From: Butyrivibrio sp. AC2005
GTDB taxonomy: Bacteria > Bacillota > Clostridia > Lachnospirales > Lachnospiraceae
DNA: 64,000 nt
Assembly (NCBI RefSeq): GCF_000424145.1
Contig: NZ_KE384138.1
Span: 70,114 to 134,113 of the forward strand
Reading direction: 5' to 3'
Shown: positions 41,752 to 50,441 of the stretch, piece after piece
Position numbering within the stretch: position 1 is the first letter of the stretch
Layout of the letters: each line of letters starts with the position of its first letter
The notes under the pieces: model-generated
Database searches by the model: none
Told to the model about the DNA's origin: nothing
What the model saw: only the letters and a program-made list of their open reading frames with translations
Made by a program: the position numbers and the translations under genes

Positions 41752-42975
41752 ATGGCTAAGGATAAGGTTATACTTGCATACTCGGGAGGACTTGATACAA
41801 CAGCAATCATCCCGTGGCTTAAGGAGAATTTTGATTACGAAGTAGTTTGTGTATGTATAGACTGCGGACAGGAAGAAGAGCTTGACGGACTTGAAGAGAG
41901 AGCAACAAGCTGTGGCGCTTCCAAGCTTTACATATTAGATGTTATCGATGAGTTCTGTGATGAATATGTAGTTCCCTGTGTTCAGGCTCATGCCGTATAT
42001 GAGAACAAGTATCTGCTTGGAACTTCCATGGCTCGTCCTCTCATCGCCAAGAAGCTGGTTGAGATTGCAAGAAAAGAAGGTGCTGTTGCTATCTGCCACG
42101 GCGCTACAGGAAAAGGAAACGACCAGATCCGCTTCGAACTTGGTATCAAGGCTCTTGCTCCCGATATCAAGATCATCGCAGCATGGAGAAATGACAAGTG
42201 GACAATGGATTCCCGTGAATCAGAGATTGAATACTGCAAGCAGCACGGAATCAATCTTCCCTTCTCTGCTGACAGCAGCTACAGCCGTGACCGCAACCTC
42301 TGGCATATCTCCCACGAGGGACTTGAGCTCGAGGATCCCGGACAGGAACCTAACTTCAAGCATCTCCTTGTTCTTGGCTGCACTCCCGAGGATGCCCCCG
42401 ATAAGATGACAGAAGTTACAATGACCTTTGAGGCCGGTGTTCCCAAGTCAGTTAACGGAAAAGAGATGAAGGTTTCAGATATCATCCGCACTCTGAACAA
42501 GCTCGGCGGTGAAAACGGAATCGGTATCGTAGATATTGTAGAAAACCGTGTTGTAGGTATGAAGTCCCGTGGAGTATACGAGACTCCCGGTGGAACTATT
42601 CTTTACGAGGCACATCAGCAGCTCGAGGAGCTTATCCTTGACCGCGATACATATACAATGAAGAAGGATATGGGCAACAAGTTTGCAGATCTCGTATATG
42701 AAGGAAAATGGTTCACTCCTCTTCGCGAGGCTGAGCAGGCATTCATCGAGTCAACTCAGAAGTATGTAACAGGCGAAGTAAAGTTCAAGCTTTATAAGGG
42801 CAACATCATAAAGGCAGGTACTACTTCACCCTACTCACTCTACAATGAGTCAATTGCATCCTTTAAGACAGGTGACCTCTATGACCACCACGATGCAGAG
42901 GGCTTCATCAACCTCTTCGGACTTGCATGCAAGGTTCGTGCAATGAAGATGCAGGAAGTTGAGAAAAATAAATAA
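41752..42975 (+). CDS. argG: Argininosuccinate synthase
   Basis: 407 residues. ATP-binding loop AYSGGLDTTAIIPWLKENF at the start, then ICHGATGKGNDQIRFELG, GINLPFSADSSYSRDRNLWHISHEGLELEDP. It joins citrulline and aspartate. AGGAGGAA lies before ATG 41752. The rest of the arginine operon is divergent. Long hairpin element B follows the stop codon. Codon use is strongly biased towards C-ending codons, as in highly expressed genes. Confidence 0.97.
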   Translation: MAKDKVILAYSGGLDTTAIIPWLKENFDYEVVCVCIDCGQEEELDGLEERATSCGASKLYILDVIDEFCDEYVVPCVQAHAVYENKYLLGTSMARPLIAKKLVEIARKEGAVAICHGATGKGNDQIRFELGIKALAPDIKIIAAWRNDKWTMDSRESEIEYCKQHGINLPFSADSSYSRDRNLWHISHEGLELEDPGQEPNFKHLLVLGCTPEDAPDKMTEVTMTFEAGVPKSVNGKEMKVSDIIRTLNKLGGENGIGIVDIVENRVVGMKSRGVYETPGGTILYEAHQQLEELILDRDTYTMKKDMGNKFADLVYEGKWFTPLREAEQAFIESTQKYVTGEVKFKLYKGNIIKAGTTSPYSLYNESIASFKTGDLYDHHDAEGFINLFGLACKVRAMKMQEVEKNK

Positions 42976-42993
42976 TATAGAATAATAAACACC

Positions 42994-43079
42994 ATGCCCC
43001 GCATATACTGTGTAAGTCCTCGTTCTCGTTGCAAAAGACGCAGAATCGAACGAGGACTTACACAGTATATGTGGGGCAT
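42994..43079 (+). terminator. Long hairpin element B with conserved apical loop
   Basis: Arms 42994-43025 and 43048-43079 pair over 32 bases (one G-T wobble) around a 22-base loop. The loop region holds CTCGTTG, 12 bases, AATCG, the signature of the element family. It starts 18 bases after the argG stop codon in the same direction, followed by TTCCTTTATTA. Confidence 0.85.
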
Positions 43080-43140
43080 TCCTTTATTATAGACTACTAT
43101 CCAATGCTTAATAATTTATCTCATTCTTTTTTAGTTTATC

Positions 43141-43296
43141 TCATTCATTTAGCTTGTACTGGTTGATGGCATAGATTTGCTGCTTTTTCCTCAGAAGAAC
43201 AGGAATCATATTAAGCCAGGTTCTCGCTTGAGCACTGTATGTCCTACCAACTGACGTATCCTTGCGTGGATTTCCGCTTTTCGCGTAAGAAGTCAT
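43141..43296 (-). CDS. Possible 51-residue protein or gene fragment
   Basis: ATG 43296 opens a 51-codon frame including GRTYSAQARTWLNMIPVLLRKKQQIYAINQYKL, with a natural-looking mix of hydrophobic and basic residues. There is no ribosome binding site, and it starts at the edge of the degenerate 127-bp array, so it could be the tail of a lost gene. No family recognised. Confidence 0.3.
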   Translation of the reverse strand: MTSYAKSGNPRKDTSVGRTYSAQARTWLNMIPVLLRKKQQIYAINQYKLNE

Positions 43297-43314
43297 GTTT
43301 TAGAAGAAACTTTG

Positions 43315-43760
43315 TTACGTCAAAAAAAGCTTTTCCGAGAGAATTGATTTACCTCTAAAAATGGGTGTTATGCCAAACTGCTGATATGCTCGCGAATAGA
43401 CGTAACTTTTTGAGGCAGTACATTCCCGCGAGCCAGGGGAATTCAGTCAATGAAGGCTCAAAAGCAGGTATTGGTCTACCGTGAAATTAGAGCAATATAC
43501 CAATGAGATACTATCAGTATTAATAGACGTAAAATACATAGAATAAATAATTTTCCATCTCTAGGCATTTACGTCAACAGGAATCAAAATTCAAATGTTG
43601 ATTTACCGGTCAAATTTTTGCTTACGTCTATATTCAAAATTGTTCGCGAGCAGACTTAACACCAGCAGGAACTATAATCCCGCAAGCCAAAACACATCAG
43701 TCTAAAAGTGCAATAATGAATTTGTTGGTCTACCATTAAAATATCGATTACGTCACTACA
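43315..43760. repeat. Decayed four-unit tandem array with exact 127-bp period
   Basis: The word TTG(A/G)T(T/C)TACC starts at 43344, 43471, 43598 and 43725, exactly 127 bases apart each time. TTACGTC or TTCAGTC/ATCAGTC occurs at 43315, 43442, 43569 and 43696, and GACGTAA or GACTTAA at 43399, 43526 and 43653, all with the same 127-base step. TCCCGC(G/A)AGCC at 43424 and 43678 is 254 apart. Units 1 and 3, and 2 and 4, are more alike, so a 127-bp pair was duplicated as 254 bp. Between these words the sequence has diverged. No coding frame crosses it. Confidence 0.85.
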
Positions 43761-44096
43761 ACCAGAATATAAAATATTGATTGAGTTGCGGGACATTGTC
43801 CGAAGAAGAAAAGTATAGTCGCAAACAAGCTTAGAAATAATAAAAATCTATATTTCTCCAATACTTACATTCATAAATTCAAAGTAACCTCGAATATATC
43901 TTTAAGTTCCTTAAGAAAATCTTAAGTTGTCATCTAACTTTCCAAATGTTATCATAACTTTCGCATATTACATGCATCTTGTTTATCTTACGCAGATACT
44001 TCTTCTGCAGGATTTCAAAACGCAAAATTTTATTAAAACAAGTCGAAATCCGTGGTCTTATGCACTCTTTTCGGCTACAATGAAAGGAGAAAAAAA
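43761..44096. other. Gene-free AT-rich stretch before the Rpn-type gene
   Basis: No open frame of note. It contains a hairpin CTTAAGA-AAA-TCTTAAG near 43908-43926. It may hold the promoter of the Rpn-type gene, but no strong -35/-10 pair was identified. Confidence 0.35.
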
Positions 44097-44909
44097 TTGA
44101 ACGAAACAGAAACAAATTATGAGGAGCTTACGATAACCAACAACTTTATTTTTTGTAAGGTTATGCAAAGCAATCCTAATCTATGCAAGCAGCTCGTAGA
44201 GCTCATCACCGGCAGAAAAATATGCCACATGGTAGGTCTTAATGGTGAACAGACCATAGAAATAACACCGGACGGTAAAGGGATTCGCCTGGATGTTTAT
44301 TTTGAAGATGATAGTTCCGTCATGTATGATATTGAAATGCAAGTGGAATCTAACAAGAATTTAGCCCGAAGGTCTCGTTTCTATCAAAACATGATGGATT
44401 CACAGGCGTTGGATAAAAATGCTGATTACCTACAGTTGATGGATAGTTATGTTATATTTATTTGTCCATTCAACATTATTCCGGAAGCCGGTTATCATCT
44501 GTATCACTTCAGACCAAGAGCTGATGAGGATGCATCTATGGTTTTAGAAGATGGAACTTCAAGAATCTTCGTCTGTGCCAAAGGAACAAAAGATGACGTT
44601 TCAGATGAAATGAAGGACTTTTTAAATTACCTTAGTGGCAAGCTTGCAAACAGTCCGTTAACCAGTCAGCTTGATGATGCAGTTAAACTCGCTCGCATGA
44701 ATAAGAAATGGAGGGTTGAATATATGTTATCCAAAATTGATATTGATGTTTTGAAGGGTGAATATGAGCGTACTATTGCTGAAAAAGATAATGAATTAGC
44801 TGAAAAGAATACTGAATTAGCTGAAAAGAATACCGAATTAGCTGAAAAGGATGCTCGAATAGCAGAACTCGAAGCGCTTTTGGCGAATCTTACCCAAAAA
44901 GATAATTAG
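44097..44909 (+). CDS. Rpn/PD-(D/E)XK nuclease-family putative transposase
   Basis: 270 residues from TTG 44097, preceded by AAAGGAG; the in-frame GTG at 44052 lacks a site. NNFIFCKVMQSNPNLCKQLVELITG, then RLDVYFEDDSSVMYDIEMQVESNKNLARRSRFYQNMMD, shows the Rpn-type pattern with D-x-(18)-E-x-Q as the metal-binding nuclease core. Rpn proteins are DNA nucleases that promote recombination, and are found in many repeat-rich genomes. The carboxyl end has three ELAEKNT heptads encoded by 21-bp DNA repeats, giving a coiled coil. A terminator follows. Confidence 0.85.
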   Translation: MNETETNYEELTITNNFIFCKVMQSNPNLCKQLVELITGRKICHMVGLNGEQTIEITPDGKGIRLDVYFEDDSSVMYDIEMQVESNKNLARRSRFYQNMMDSQALDKNADYLQLMDSYVIFICPFNIIPEAGYHLYHFRPRADEDASMVLEDGTSRIFVCAKGTKDDVSDEMKDFLNYLSGKLANSPLTSQLDDAVKLARMNKKWRVEYMLSKIDIDVLKGEYERTIAEKDNELAEKNTELAEKNTELAEKDARIAELEALLANLTQKDN

Positions 44910-44928
44910 TCACAAATTTCAAGTTGAA

Positions 44929-44972
44929 AAGGGACGATTCTATCTGACTGATGTCAAACAGAATCGTCCCTT
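44929..44972 (+). terminator. Terminator after the Rpn-type gene
   Basis: A perfect 13-bp stem (AAGGGACGATTCT and its complement) around an 18-base loop, then ATACTTTT. It lies 20 bases past the stop codon. Confidence 0.7.
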
Positions 44973-45005
44973 ATACTTTTCCATAAACAGGTAGAAACTA
45001 TGTAA

Positions 45006-45764
45006 TTATCCTTCCGTATTTTTCTTCACAGCAAGGCGTCTTCTGATTTCCTTAATATTGCCTCTGTATGCAAAGGCAACCTTTATTTTCTTTTCATTAC
45101 TCATGAGCACCCAGCCAAACCCCTCATCCTTGATGTAGTTGACGTTTATAAGTGCATTCTGGGATATGGGGCATACGGAATCAAAAATCAGACACTGCTC
45201 ATAGAGATTAAACATATCACCGATTACATCCAGCTGTCTGTCCTCTGTGAAGTATACGGTAAACTGGTGCTCTCCTATCATTTCAGCGCAGATAATGTCC
45301 TCCTGCTTTGCATAAAAGGTCTCGGTCTCACCGCGAAGCTCGAGCGTGGGAACAGGGTCGCCAATGCGGTTTTCACATTCAGTTAGGATATCTTCCAGTT
45401 CCTTGACCTTGATGGGCTTATCCAAAAATAAAAGCCTGTCATAGAGTCCTGCCTCCTTGGCAAGCTTTCTGTAATCATGCTTTCCCGAGCACATTACCAC
45501 ATTTTTTATTCCGCCTACTTCAAAAAGAAGCTTTGTCACATCCATTCCATTCTTAAAATGACTGTTCTCAGATTCAGGCTCTGTCATATCAACAAAAATA
45601 ATGTCATAGCGCTGTGGAAATCTCATGAGTGCTTCTATATTGCCATACAGATCAGTGTAAAAATGCTCTTTTCCTTCCTTCTGATATCTGTCAGACTGCC
45701 TTTTTAAAAGCCGCTCTGTCTGCTTTCTGTCTGCTATATTGTCATCAAAAACCGCTATATGCAT
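45006..45764 (-). CDS. LytTR-family response regulator
   Basis: 252 residues from ATG 45764. Receiver-like domain (1-125): MHIAVFDDNIADRKQTERLL with the acidic pair, FVDMTEPESEN with the Asp, and LDKPIKVKEL with the conserved Lys. A LytTR DNA-binding domain follows (about 150-250; EDIICAEMIGEHQFTVYF, LINVNYIKDEGFGWVLMSNEKKIKVA). LytTR regulators often control autolysis, quorum sensing or secretion genes. No histidine kinase is adjacent, so it is an orphan. Confidence 0.88.
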   Translation of the reverse strand: MHIAVFDDNIADRKQTERLLKRQSDRYQKEGKEHFYTDLYGNIEALMRFPQRYDIIFVDMTEPESENSHFKNGMDVTKLLFEVGGIKNVVMCSGKHDYRKLAKEAGLYDRLLFLDKPIKVKELEDILTECENRIGDPVPTLELRGETETFYAKQEDIICAEMIGEHQFTVYFTEDRQLDVIGDMFNLYEQCLIFDSVCPISQNALINVNYIKDEGFGWVLMSNEKKIKVAFAYRGNIKEIRRRLAVKKNTEG

Positions 45765-45804
45765 TTTTCTTATAACCCCAAAAATCAAAAATTAGTATCA
45801 GACA

Positions 45805-46098
45805 TCACCTAAACAAAACTTCCACCGGAGACATTTTTATAGCCACAACAATGCCCACCTGTATAAGTAATATCACAGGCATTCCTACTACAAAGTACCA
45901 ATGTCTGGTCTTATGTCTGAAAATATACATTCCAAGAATGCTACCGATGCTTCCTCCCATCAAAGCCAAAATAAAAAGAATGGATTCCGGTGTCCTAAAT
46001 GCATTCCTTTTGGCCTTTCTCTTGTCACTCCCCATGGCAAGAAAACTTATAACATTTATTATTCCAAGATAAGTTAAAATTAATTCTAATGAGTTCAT
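45805..46098 (-). CDS. DUF1294 membrane protein
   Basis: 97 residues from ATG 46098; the longer frame runs back into the terminator of the preceding gene. Two or three membrane helices (ILTYLGIINVISFLAMGSDKRKAKRN, ILFILALMGGSIGSILGMYIF and VVGMPVILLIQVGIVVAI). The DKRKAK motif between helices and RHKTRHWYF are typical of DUF1294. Function unknown. No clear ribosome site. Confidence 0.8.
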   Translation of the reverse strand: MNSLELILTYLGIINVISFLAMGSDKRKAKRNAFRTPESILFILALMGGSIGSILGMYIFRHKTRHWYFVVGMPVILLIQVGIVVAIKMSPVEVLFR

Positions 46099-46118
46099 AA
46101 AAAGTATTCTAACTGATA

Positions 46119-46152
46119 AAAACCTGCCGCGCAATAAAGCATGACAGGTTTT
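46119..46152 (-). terminator. Terminator after the S66 peptidase gene
   Basis: AAAACCTG and CAGGTTTT pair around a longer inner region; on the minus strand a TTTTTATC run follows, 12 bases past the S66 gene stop codon. Confidence 0.6.
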
Positions 46153-46163
46153 TAATATAAACC

Positions 46164-47270
46164 TTAATCAACATATACGAGCTTAAGGTCGTTGCCTTTT
46201 GCAGTAACCCTTGCTCTGGCCCCCATAACTACAGGAAGCATAGGATCGATATGTCCGATATCGGCATCCATTATTATCGGTACTCCAAGCTCTCCCACCA
46301 CATCTGTAACTGCGTTGAAATGATCAGCTCCCATCATCTCCTTATTAAATGCAGTGAGCGGTCTGCCAATAACAAAGCCTCTTGCATTCTCAAACCAGCC
46401 TGCCTCTCTGAAATTCCACATAGCTCTTCGATAGCTCATGGGAGTAAGGTCACAGGCCTCAAGAACCCAAATAATATCTTTATATTTCTTATTAAATTCC
46501 TTCATGTTGTCAAAGCGTGTTCCTACCATATTCGCAAGAACATCTACGCAGCCGCCAAGGATAATACCCTGCATGGAAATTTCATCGTCAGCTCCTGCCT
46601 TAACTGCTTTTTTGCCATCACATATATAACTGGTCAGTACTTTTTCGGAATTGTAATTATATGGGATATCAAAATTAAAAGTGGTGTAATCAATTTCCAC
46701 ACCATCCCCGCCATTTCTGTCAGCAGTTTCAGACTCAGCTTTTTCCTTTTCAGGATCCACAAACTGCCCATATCCTGAGAACTCCTTCTTAATTCCCTCT
46801 AAAAGAGCCATAGCATCAAATTCCGGCTCCTCCCACTTTTTGGAAAAACCTGAGATGCAGGGACCATAAATCCCCTGAACTTCAGCTATGGTTACCAATG
46901 GAAATATAAAGTTTGTGTTATCGGAGTAGCCCATATACCACTTAGGCTTTTCATCCTTAAGTGCTTCAAAGTCCACGTGGGTTATTGTCTCATTCATCAG
47001 CTCCCCACCACCTGCAGAGACAATTGCATCTATATCGCTTCTCTTATAAAAATCCACAAGCTCGGCAGCAGCCACCTTAGGATCAGTGTTTATGCCTATT
47101 CCGTCATTTTTAAAAAGTGTATCGCCCTCGATAATCTTATAGCCACGATTCTCAAAATTCTTCTTTGAAAAAAAGTACATCGAGTGATATGGCTCACTTG
47201 AGGGTCCAAAGGAAGGTGCTGTAATTCCAATGCTGCATCCGGGTTTAATGTAATCAGGTCTTTTAATCAT
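46164..47270 (-). CDS. S66-family peptidase (LD-carboxypeptidase / MccF-like)
   Basis: 368 residues. SIGITAPSFGPSS starts the fold, DAIVSAGGGELMNETI and the nucleophile serine in MGYSDNTNFIF follow, and the catalytic Glu and His occur in LEACDLTPMSYRRAMW and DADIGHIDPMLPVVMG. A roughly 25-residue polar insertion lies near 165-190. The family cuts L,D-peptide bonds in cell-wall recycling or inactivates microcin C-type peptides. No recycling genes are adjacent. Confidence 0.9.
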   Translation of the reverse strand: MIKRPDYIKPGCSIGITAPSFGPSSEPYHSMYFFSKKNFENRGYKIIEGDTLFKNDGIGINTDPKVAAAELVDFYKRSDIDAIVSAGGGELMNETITHVDFEALKDEKPKWYMGYSDNTNFIFPLVTIAEVQGIYGPCISGFSKKWEEPEFDAMALLEGIKKEFSGYGQFVDPEKEKAESETADRNGGDGVEIDYTTFNFDIPYNYNSEKVLTSYICDGKKAVKAGADDEISMQGIILGGCVDVLANMVGTRFDNMKEFNKKYKDIIWVLEACDLTPMSYRRAMWNFREAGWFENARGFVIGRPLTAFNKEMMGADHFNAVTDVVGELGVPIIMDADIGHIDPMLPVVMGARARVTAKGNDLKLVYVD

Positions 47271-47336
47271 ACGCTTACTACTCCTCCTATATATTTTTTT
47301 GCCATTAGTACCATGATTCTTTAAACGACCAACTCC

Positions 47337-47819
47337 TCAAAGTTCTTCGTATTCAAGTCCGACTGTACTAAGGAATCTCTTTACATACTCATCCCAGTTT
47401 TTTTCATAAGACTTATCCAATGTAAATCCCGACAAAGCCGCTCCGGTGGTGATGGTGATATGTCCTTCCGAAAATCTGATAATAAATACCAATGACGATA
47501 CAACCGCTGAAAGCTCTGCCTCCAAAAGCTCGTCCTTTTTTTCAGGGGTAAGACATAATATAAATTTGAAGGAAACCGGCGTATGCTTTCCCTTTATCAG
47601 TTCATAGCATACAGGTCTGAGGTTTTTCCAAAAAGAGAGTTCATATTCCTGTCTGTCAGCGTCCTCCTCACCATAGAATTCTTTATTCACATGGCCGTCT
47701 ATAGTGAAAGTATTGGCCGTACGGAGCTCTGCACTTTCGATCAAAAATGTATCGAATAATTCCGATGTCAAAAGCGCAGCCATAAATTGTCTGGTATTAG
47801 ATATTTTCAGTGCAATCAT
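47337..47819 (-). CDS. DUF5721 family protein
   Basis: 160 residues. MIALKISNTRQFMAALLTSELFDTFLIESAELRTANTFTIDG and RPVCYELIKGKHTPVSFKFILCL are recognisable from the uncharacterised DUF5721 family of Lachnospiraceae and relatives. Likely cytoplasmic, alpha/beta. Function unknown. It is 66 bases upstream of the S66 gene in transcription order. Confidence 0.75.
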   Translation of the reverse strand: MIALKISNTRQFMAALLTSELFDTFLIESAELRTANTFTIDGHVNKEFYGEEDADRQEYELSFWKNLRPVCYELIKGKHTPVSFKFILCLTPEKKDELLEAELSAVVSSLVFIIRFSEGHITITTGAALSGFTLDKSYEKNWDEYVKRFLSTVGLEYEEL

Positions 47820-48047
47820 TTACAAAATTCCTTTTAGGTACTAAATCATATTAGTCCATTATACAATAACAGCCGTTGATTAAGTGCGTTTTTTTACTAA
47901 GAGAGGATAATTTCTGACCGCTCGTTTATTTACCCATATTGCTTTTCATGCTAGAATATGTCGTATATAAAACTACATGTTTCGGCTGCTTTTTCGGACC
48001 AGTGTCAAAAAACGTCGAAGCGGTCAAACCGGAGGATTTTTCAGAAT

Positions 48048-48884
48048 ATGAGTTATAAAATTGTTGTCGATAGTTGTACTGATTTGCCGGCAGAATACCA
48101 TACAGACAAACGTTTTGAAATCATTCCGCTGATTCTTCAGATAGGCGATTATACAGTTCTTGATGATGAGAATTTTGATCAGCTTGATTATATCAGAAGA
48201 GTCGCTGAATGCGAGACCTGCGCTAAGTCAGCATGTCCTTCACCGGACAGATACAAGAGAGCCTATGAGTGTGACGCAGATGATATCTATGTGGTAACTC
48301 TTTCATCAAAGCTGAGCGGCAGCTACAACAGTGCCATTCTTGCAAGAGATATTTACCACGAGGACATTGGAGAAAAGAACATACACGTTTTTGATTCCTT
48401 ATCAGCATGCTGTGGTCAGGCAAACATTGCTTTCAAAATAATGGAATGTGCTGAGGCGGGACTTCCCTTTGAAGAAGTTGTGGAAAAGGTTGAAGCTTAC
48501 CGTGACGGTATGGACACCTACTTCGTTCTCGATTCACTTGATACTCTAAGGAAAAACGGAAGACTTACCGGAATGAAGGCCATTGTAGCTTCCACGCTCA
48601 ATATCAAGCCTGTCTGCTACGCCATAGAAGGTGAAATCGCTCAGTGGGGACAAGGTGTGGGAATGCGAAAAGCGCTTATAAAAATGACTGATCTCGTTGC
48701 AAAGCGCACTGTAAATCCCGAAGAAAAAAGACTTATGATCACTCATATAAATTGTTATGAGCGAGCTGAAGTTGTAAAGAATCTTATTCTTTCAAAGATA
48801 AGTTTCAAGGATGTCATTATTGTTGACGGCGCCGGTGTTGCAACCACTTACGCCGGTGATGGCGGTATCGTAGTAACCTGCTAA
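48048..48884 (+). CDS. DegV-family fatty-acid-binding protein
   Basis: 278 residues from ATG 48048, preceded by GGAGG; an in-frame extension to 47958 is untranslated leader. YKIVVDSCTDLPAEYH, then TSCPSP-like SACPSPDRYKRAYE, VVTLSSKLSGSYNSAILA and DSLDTLRKNGRLTG are the DegV landmarks. DegV/FakB proteins hold a fatty acid for phosphorylation by FakA. No kinase gene is near. Long hairpin element C follows. Confidence 0.93.
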   Translation: MSYKIVVDSCTDLPAEYHTDKRFEIIPLILQIGDYTVLDDENFDQLDYIRRVAECETCAKSACPSPDRYKRAYECDADDIYVVTLSSKLSGSYNSAILARDIYHEDIGEKNIHVFDSLSACCGQANIAFKIMECAEAGLPFEEVVEKVEAYRDGMDTYFVLDSLDTLRKNGRLTGMKAIVASTLNIKPVCYAIEGEIAQWGQGVGMRKALIKMTDLVAKRTVNPEEKRLMITHINCYERAEVVKNLILSKISFKDVIIVDGAGVATTYAGDGGIVVTC

Positions 48885-48900
48885 TTTATTGTATAAGTAC

Positions 48901-48981
48901 GCCCCGTATGTATATATTCATCTCCAACCTCATTGTAAAGAACACAAGAATCGGTTGGATCTGAATATATACATACGGGGC
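48901..48981 (+). terminator. Long hairpin element C with conserved apical loop
   Basis: A perfect 20-bp stem (48901-48920 with 48962-48981), a 2x2 internal loop TC/TC, a second 7-bp stem (TCCAACC with GGTTGGA) and an apical region with CTCATTG, 13 bases, AATCG. It begins 17 bases after the degV stop codon in the same direction; TCATTTTATT follows. Confidence 0.85.
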
Positions 48982-49006
48982 TCATTTTATTCCATGAATT
49001 TACTTT

Positions 49007-49055
49007 TTCATCTCTAACTTCTGCTTCATTGCAGAGATTCAAGGAGCCGTTGGAT
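49007..49055 (+). repeat. Decayed partial copy of the hairpin element loop (C')
   Basis: TTCATCTCTAAC, then CTTCATTGCAGAGATTCAAGGAGCCGTTGGAT-like text, matches the inner part of element C (TTCATCTCCAAC, CTCATTG ... ATCGGTTGGAT) without its outer stem. It lies 26 bases after C and seems to be a degenerate second copy. Confidence 0.5.
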
Positions 49056-49099
49056 ATTAACAAACATATCCAGGACACATTAAAAGTAAAACAAAATTT

Positions 49100-50290
49100 T
49101 TAGAATACGAATTTGAATTCGTATACTTCACCCTTTTCCAGGAGTCCACCATTTGACTCAGTAATTTCAAGAGAAGCGCCGCCCCATCCATAGCGGATTA
49201 TTCCCTTGGTTTTTTCATCATAGCTTGTGAAAACAAGGTCATCTCCGCTCTTTTCAACAGTGCCTTCCACGTTTCCAAGTCTGAAAATAGAAATGATTCC
49301 TTCATATCCGGATTCAAAGCTTTCCTTAATTATGAGTGAACTGTATACATCATTTGTTCCCTGATTATCCACATATTCGCCGCAAATACCGCGTTTGGGA
49401 AGTGTAATTTCATCACCCTTCGCTTTTGCAAGTACTGATGCGAGATAATAGGATCTTGTTCTTGTCATATCTCTGGTGAGTTCGTTCACAAGCATAGGAT
49501 AGATGCTTCCACCATCTTCGCTTCGGCCCAGAGTTTCAAGGATCACCTCTTCCTTCATGGCTATCCATTGTCTCTGTTCCTTTAGGAGATTATCCTTCTC
49601 AGCTCCTTTAAGAGTCTCGCTTATTCTGCTCCAAAGGCTGTTAATCTCCATATCCCATACAGCGTAGGACCAATATGAGGTCTGAGTCATCTCAGCCTGT
49701 GTTTCCGCAGCTGTACGTAAGCCCTCAAATCTATAATCTATCGCTTCAATACCGTTTAATTCCTCCTGAAGATTTTCCGAAGAGGATACAATTTGCTCAA
49801 CGGCATCCTTTAATACAGGCTCATAATCATCAAAAACATCACCTGAAAGATCTAAGCTGTCAGCAATCGGATTGCTTGGAGCTTCAGTTGCATATCTGGA
49901 ATCACCTGTATCCTCGGTAGAAGATTCTCCTGCGTCTGCTTCTGCATTCTGCTCATTATCAGAAGCATTTTCATCCGAAACATTCTCTTCCGTGATATCT
50001 TCATCTGCGCTTTTTTCACCTGTAGTTTTTTCATCTGTAGTTTCTTCATCTGTAGTTTCTTCATTTGCAGCAGCATTTGAATCATCAGCTTCCTGTGTTG
50101 TATCCGTGTTGTCTGCTGCCTCAGCTGTATCATCACCCTGTGATGTTCCGGGCTCTTCTATCACTTCTGCCTCAACCTCTGCGACTTCAGACTGATTTAC
50201 TGCATCTGCCCTTTCCGAATCCTTTGTGGGAGTACAACCGCAAAGTCCTATCATAGCCACAACAAGGGCCATATAAACTCTTTTTTTCAT
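49100..50290 (-). CDS. Lipoprotein with LprI-like (DUF1311) domain
   Basis: 396 residues. Lipobox LCGC at residues 16-19. A long acidic, Thr-rich low-complexity linker (about 25-145, repeats of TTDEE and relatives) extends it from the membrane. The domain at about 155-290 has TQAEMTQTSYWSYAVWDMEINSLWSRI and LKEQRQWIAMKEEVI, the LprI/DUF1311 pattern associated with lysozyme inhibition. The last 100 residues form a beta-rich lipocalin-like segment. It might defend the cell wall, but this is inference. Confidence 0.75.
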   Translation of the reverse strand: MKKRVYMALVVAMIGLCGCTPTKDSERADAVNQSEVAEVEAEVIEEPGTSQGDDTAEAADNTDTTQEADDSNAAANEETTDEETTDEKTTGEKSADEDITEENVSDENASDNEQNAEADAGESSTEDTGDSRYATEAPSNPIADSLDLSGDVFDDYEPVLKDAVEQIVSSSENLQEELNGIEAIDYRFEGLRTAAETQAEMTQTSYWSYAVWDMEINSLWSRISETLKGAEKDNLLKEQRQWIAMKEEVILETLGRSEDGGSIYPMLVNELTRDMTRTRSYYLASVLAKAKGDEITLPKRGICGEYVDNQGTNDVYSSLIIKESFESGYEGIISIFRLGNVEGTVEKSGDDLVFTSYDEKTKGIIRYGWGGASLEITESNGGLLEKGEVYEFKFVF

Positions 50291-50337
50291 ACATTTATAC
50301 CTCCATATAATTCAAAGAAACATTATACACGTAAAAA

Positions 50338-50371
50338 AGCTGACAGAAAAGCTTTTCCTCTTCCGTCAGCT
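50338..50371 (-). terminator. Terminator after the HPt gene
   Basis: AGCTGAC-GAA pairs with TTC-GTCAGCT (one mismatch), followed on the minus strand by TTTTTTACG. Confidence 0.65.
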
Positions 50372-50441
50372 ATACTATCCATATTTTTATTCAAACTATA
50401 TTTTAGCCTATAGCTTCCCTTTTTCTGAGAAAAGCGGAAAG

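Noticed and set aside
43315..43760. Possible CRISPR array
   Set aside because: Repeats are 127 bp apart, strongly diverged and without constant repeat-spacer structure; no cas genes are present.
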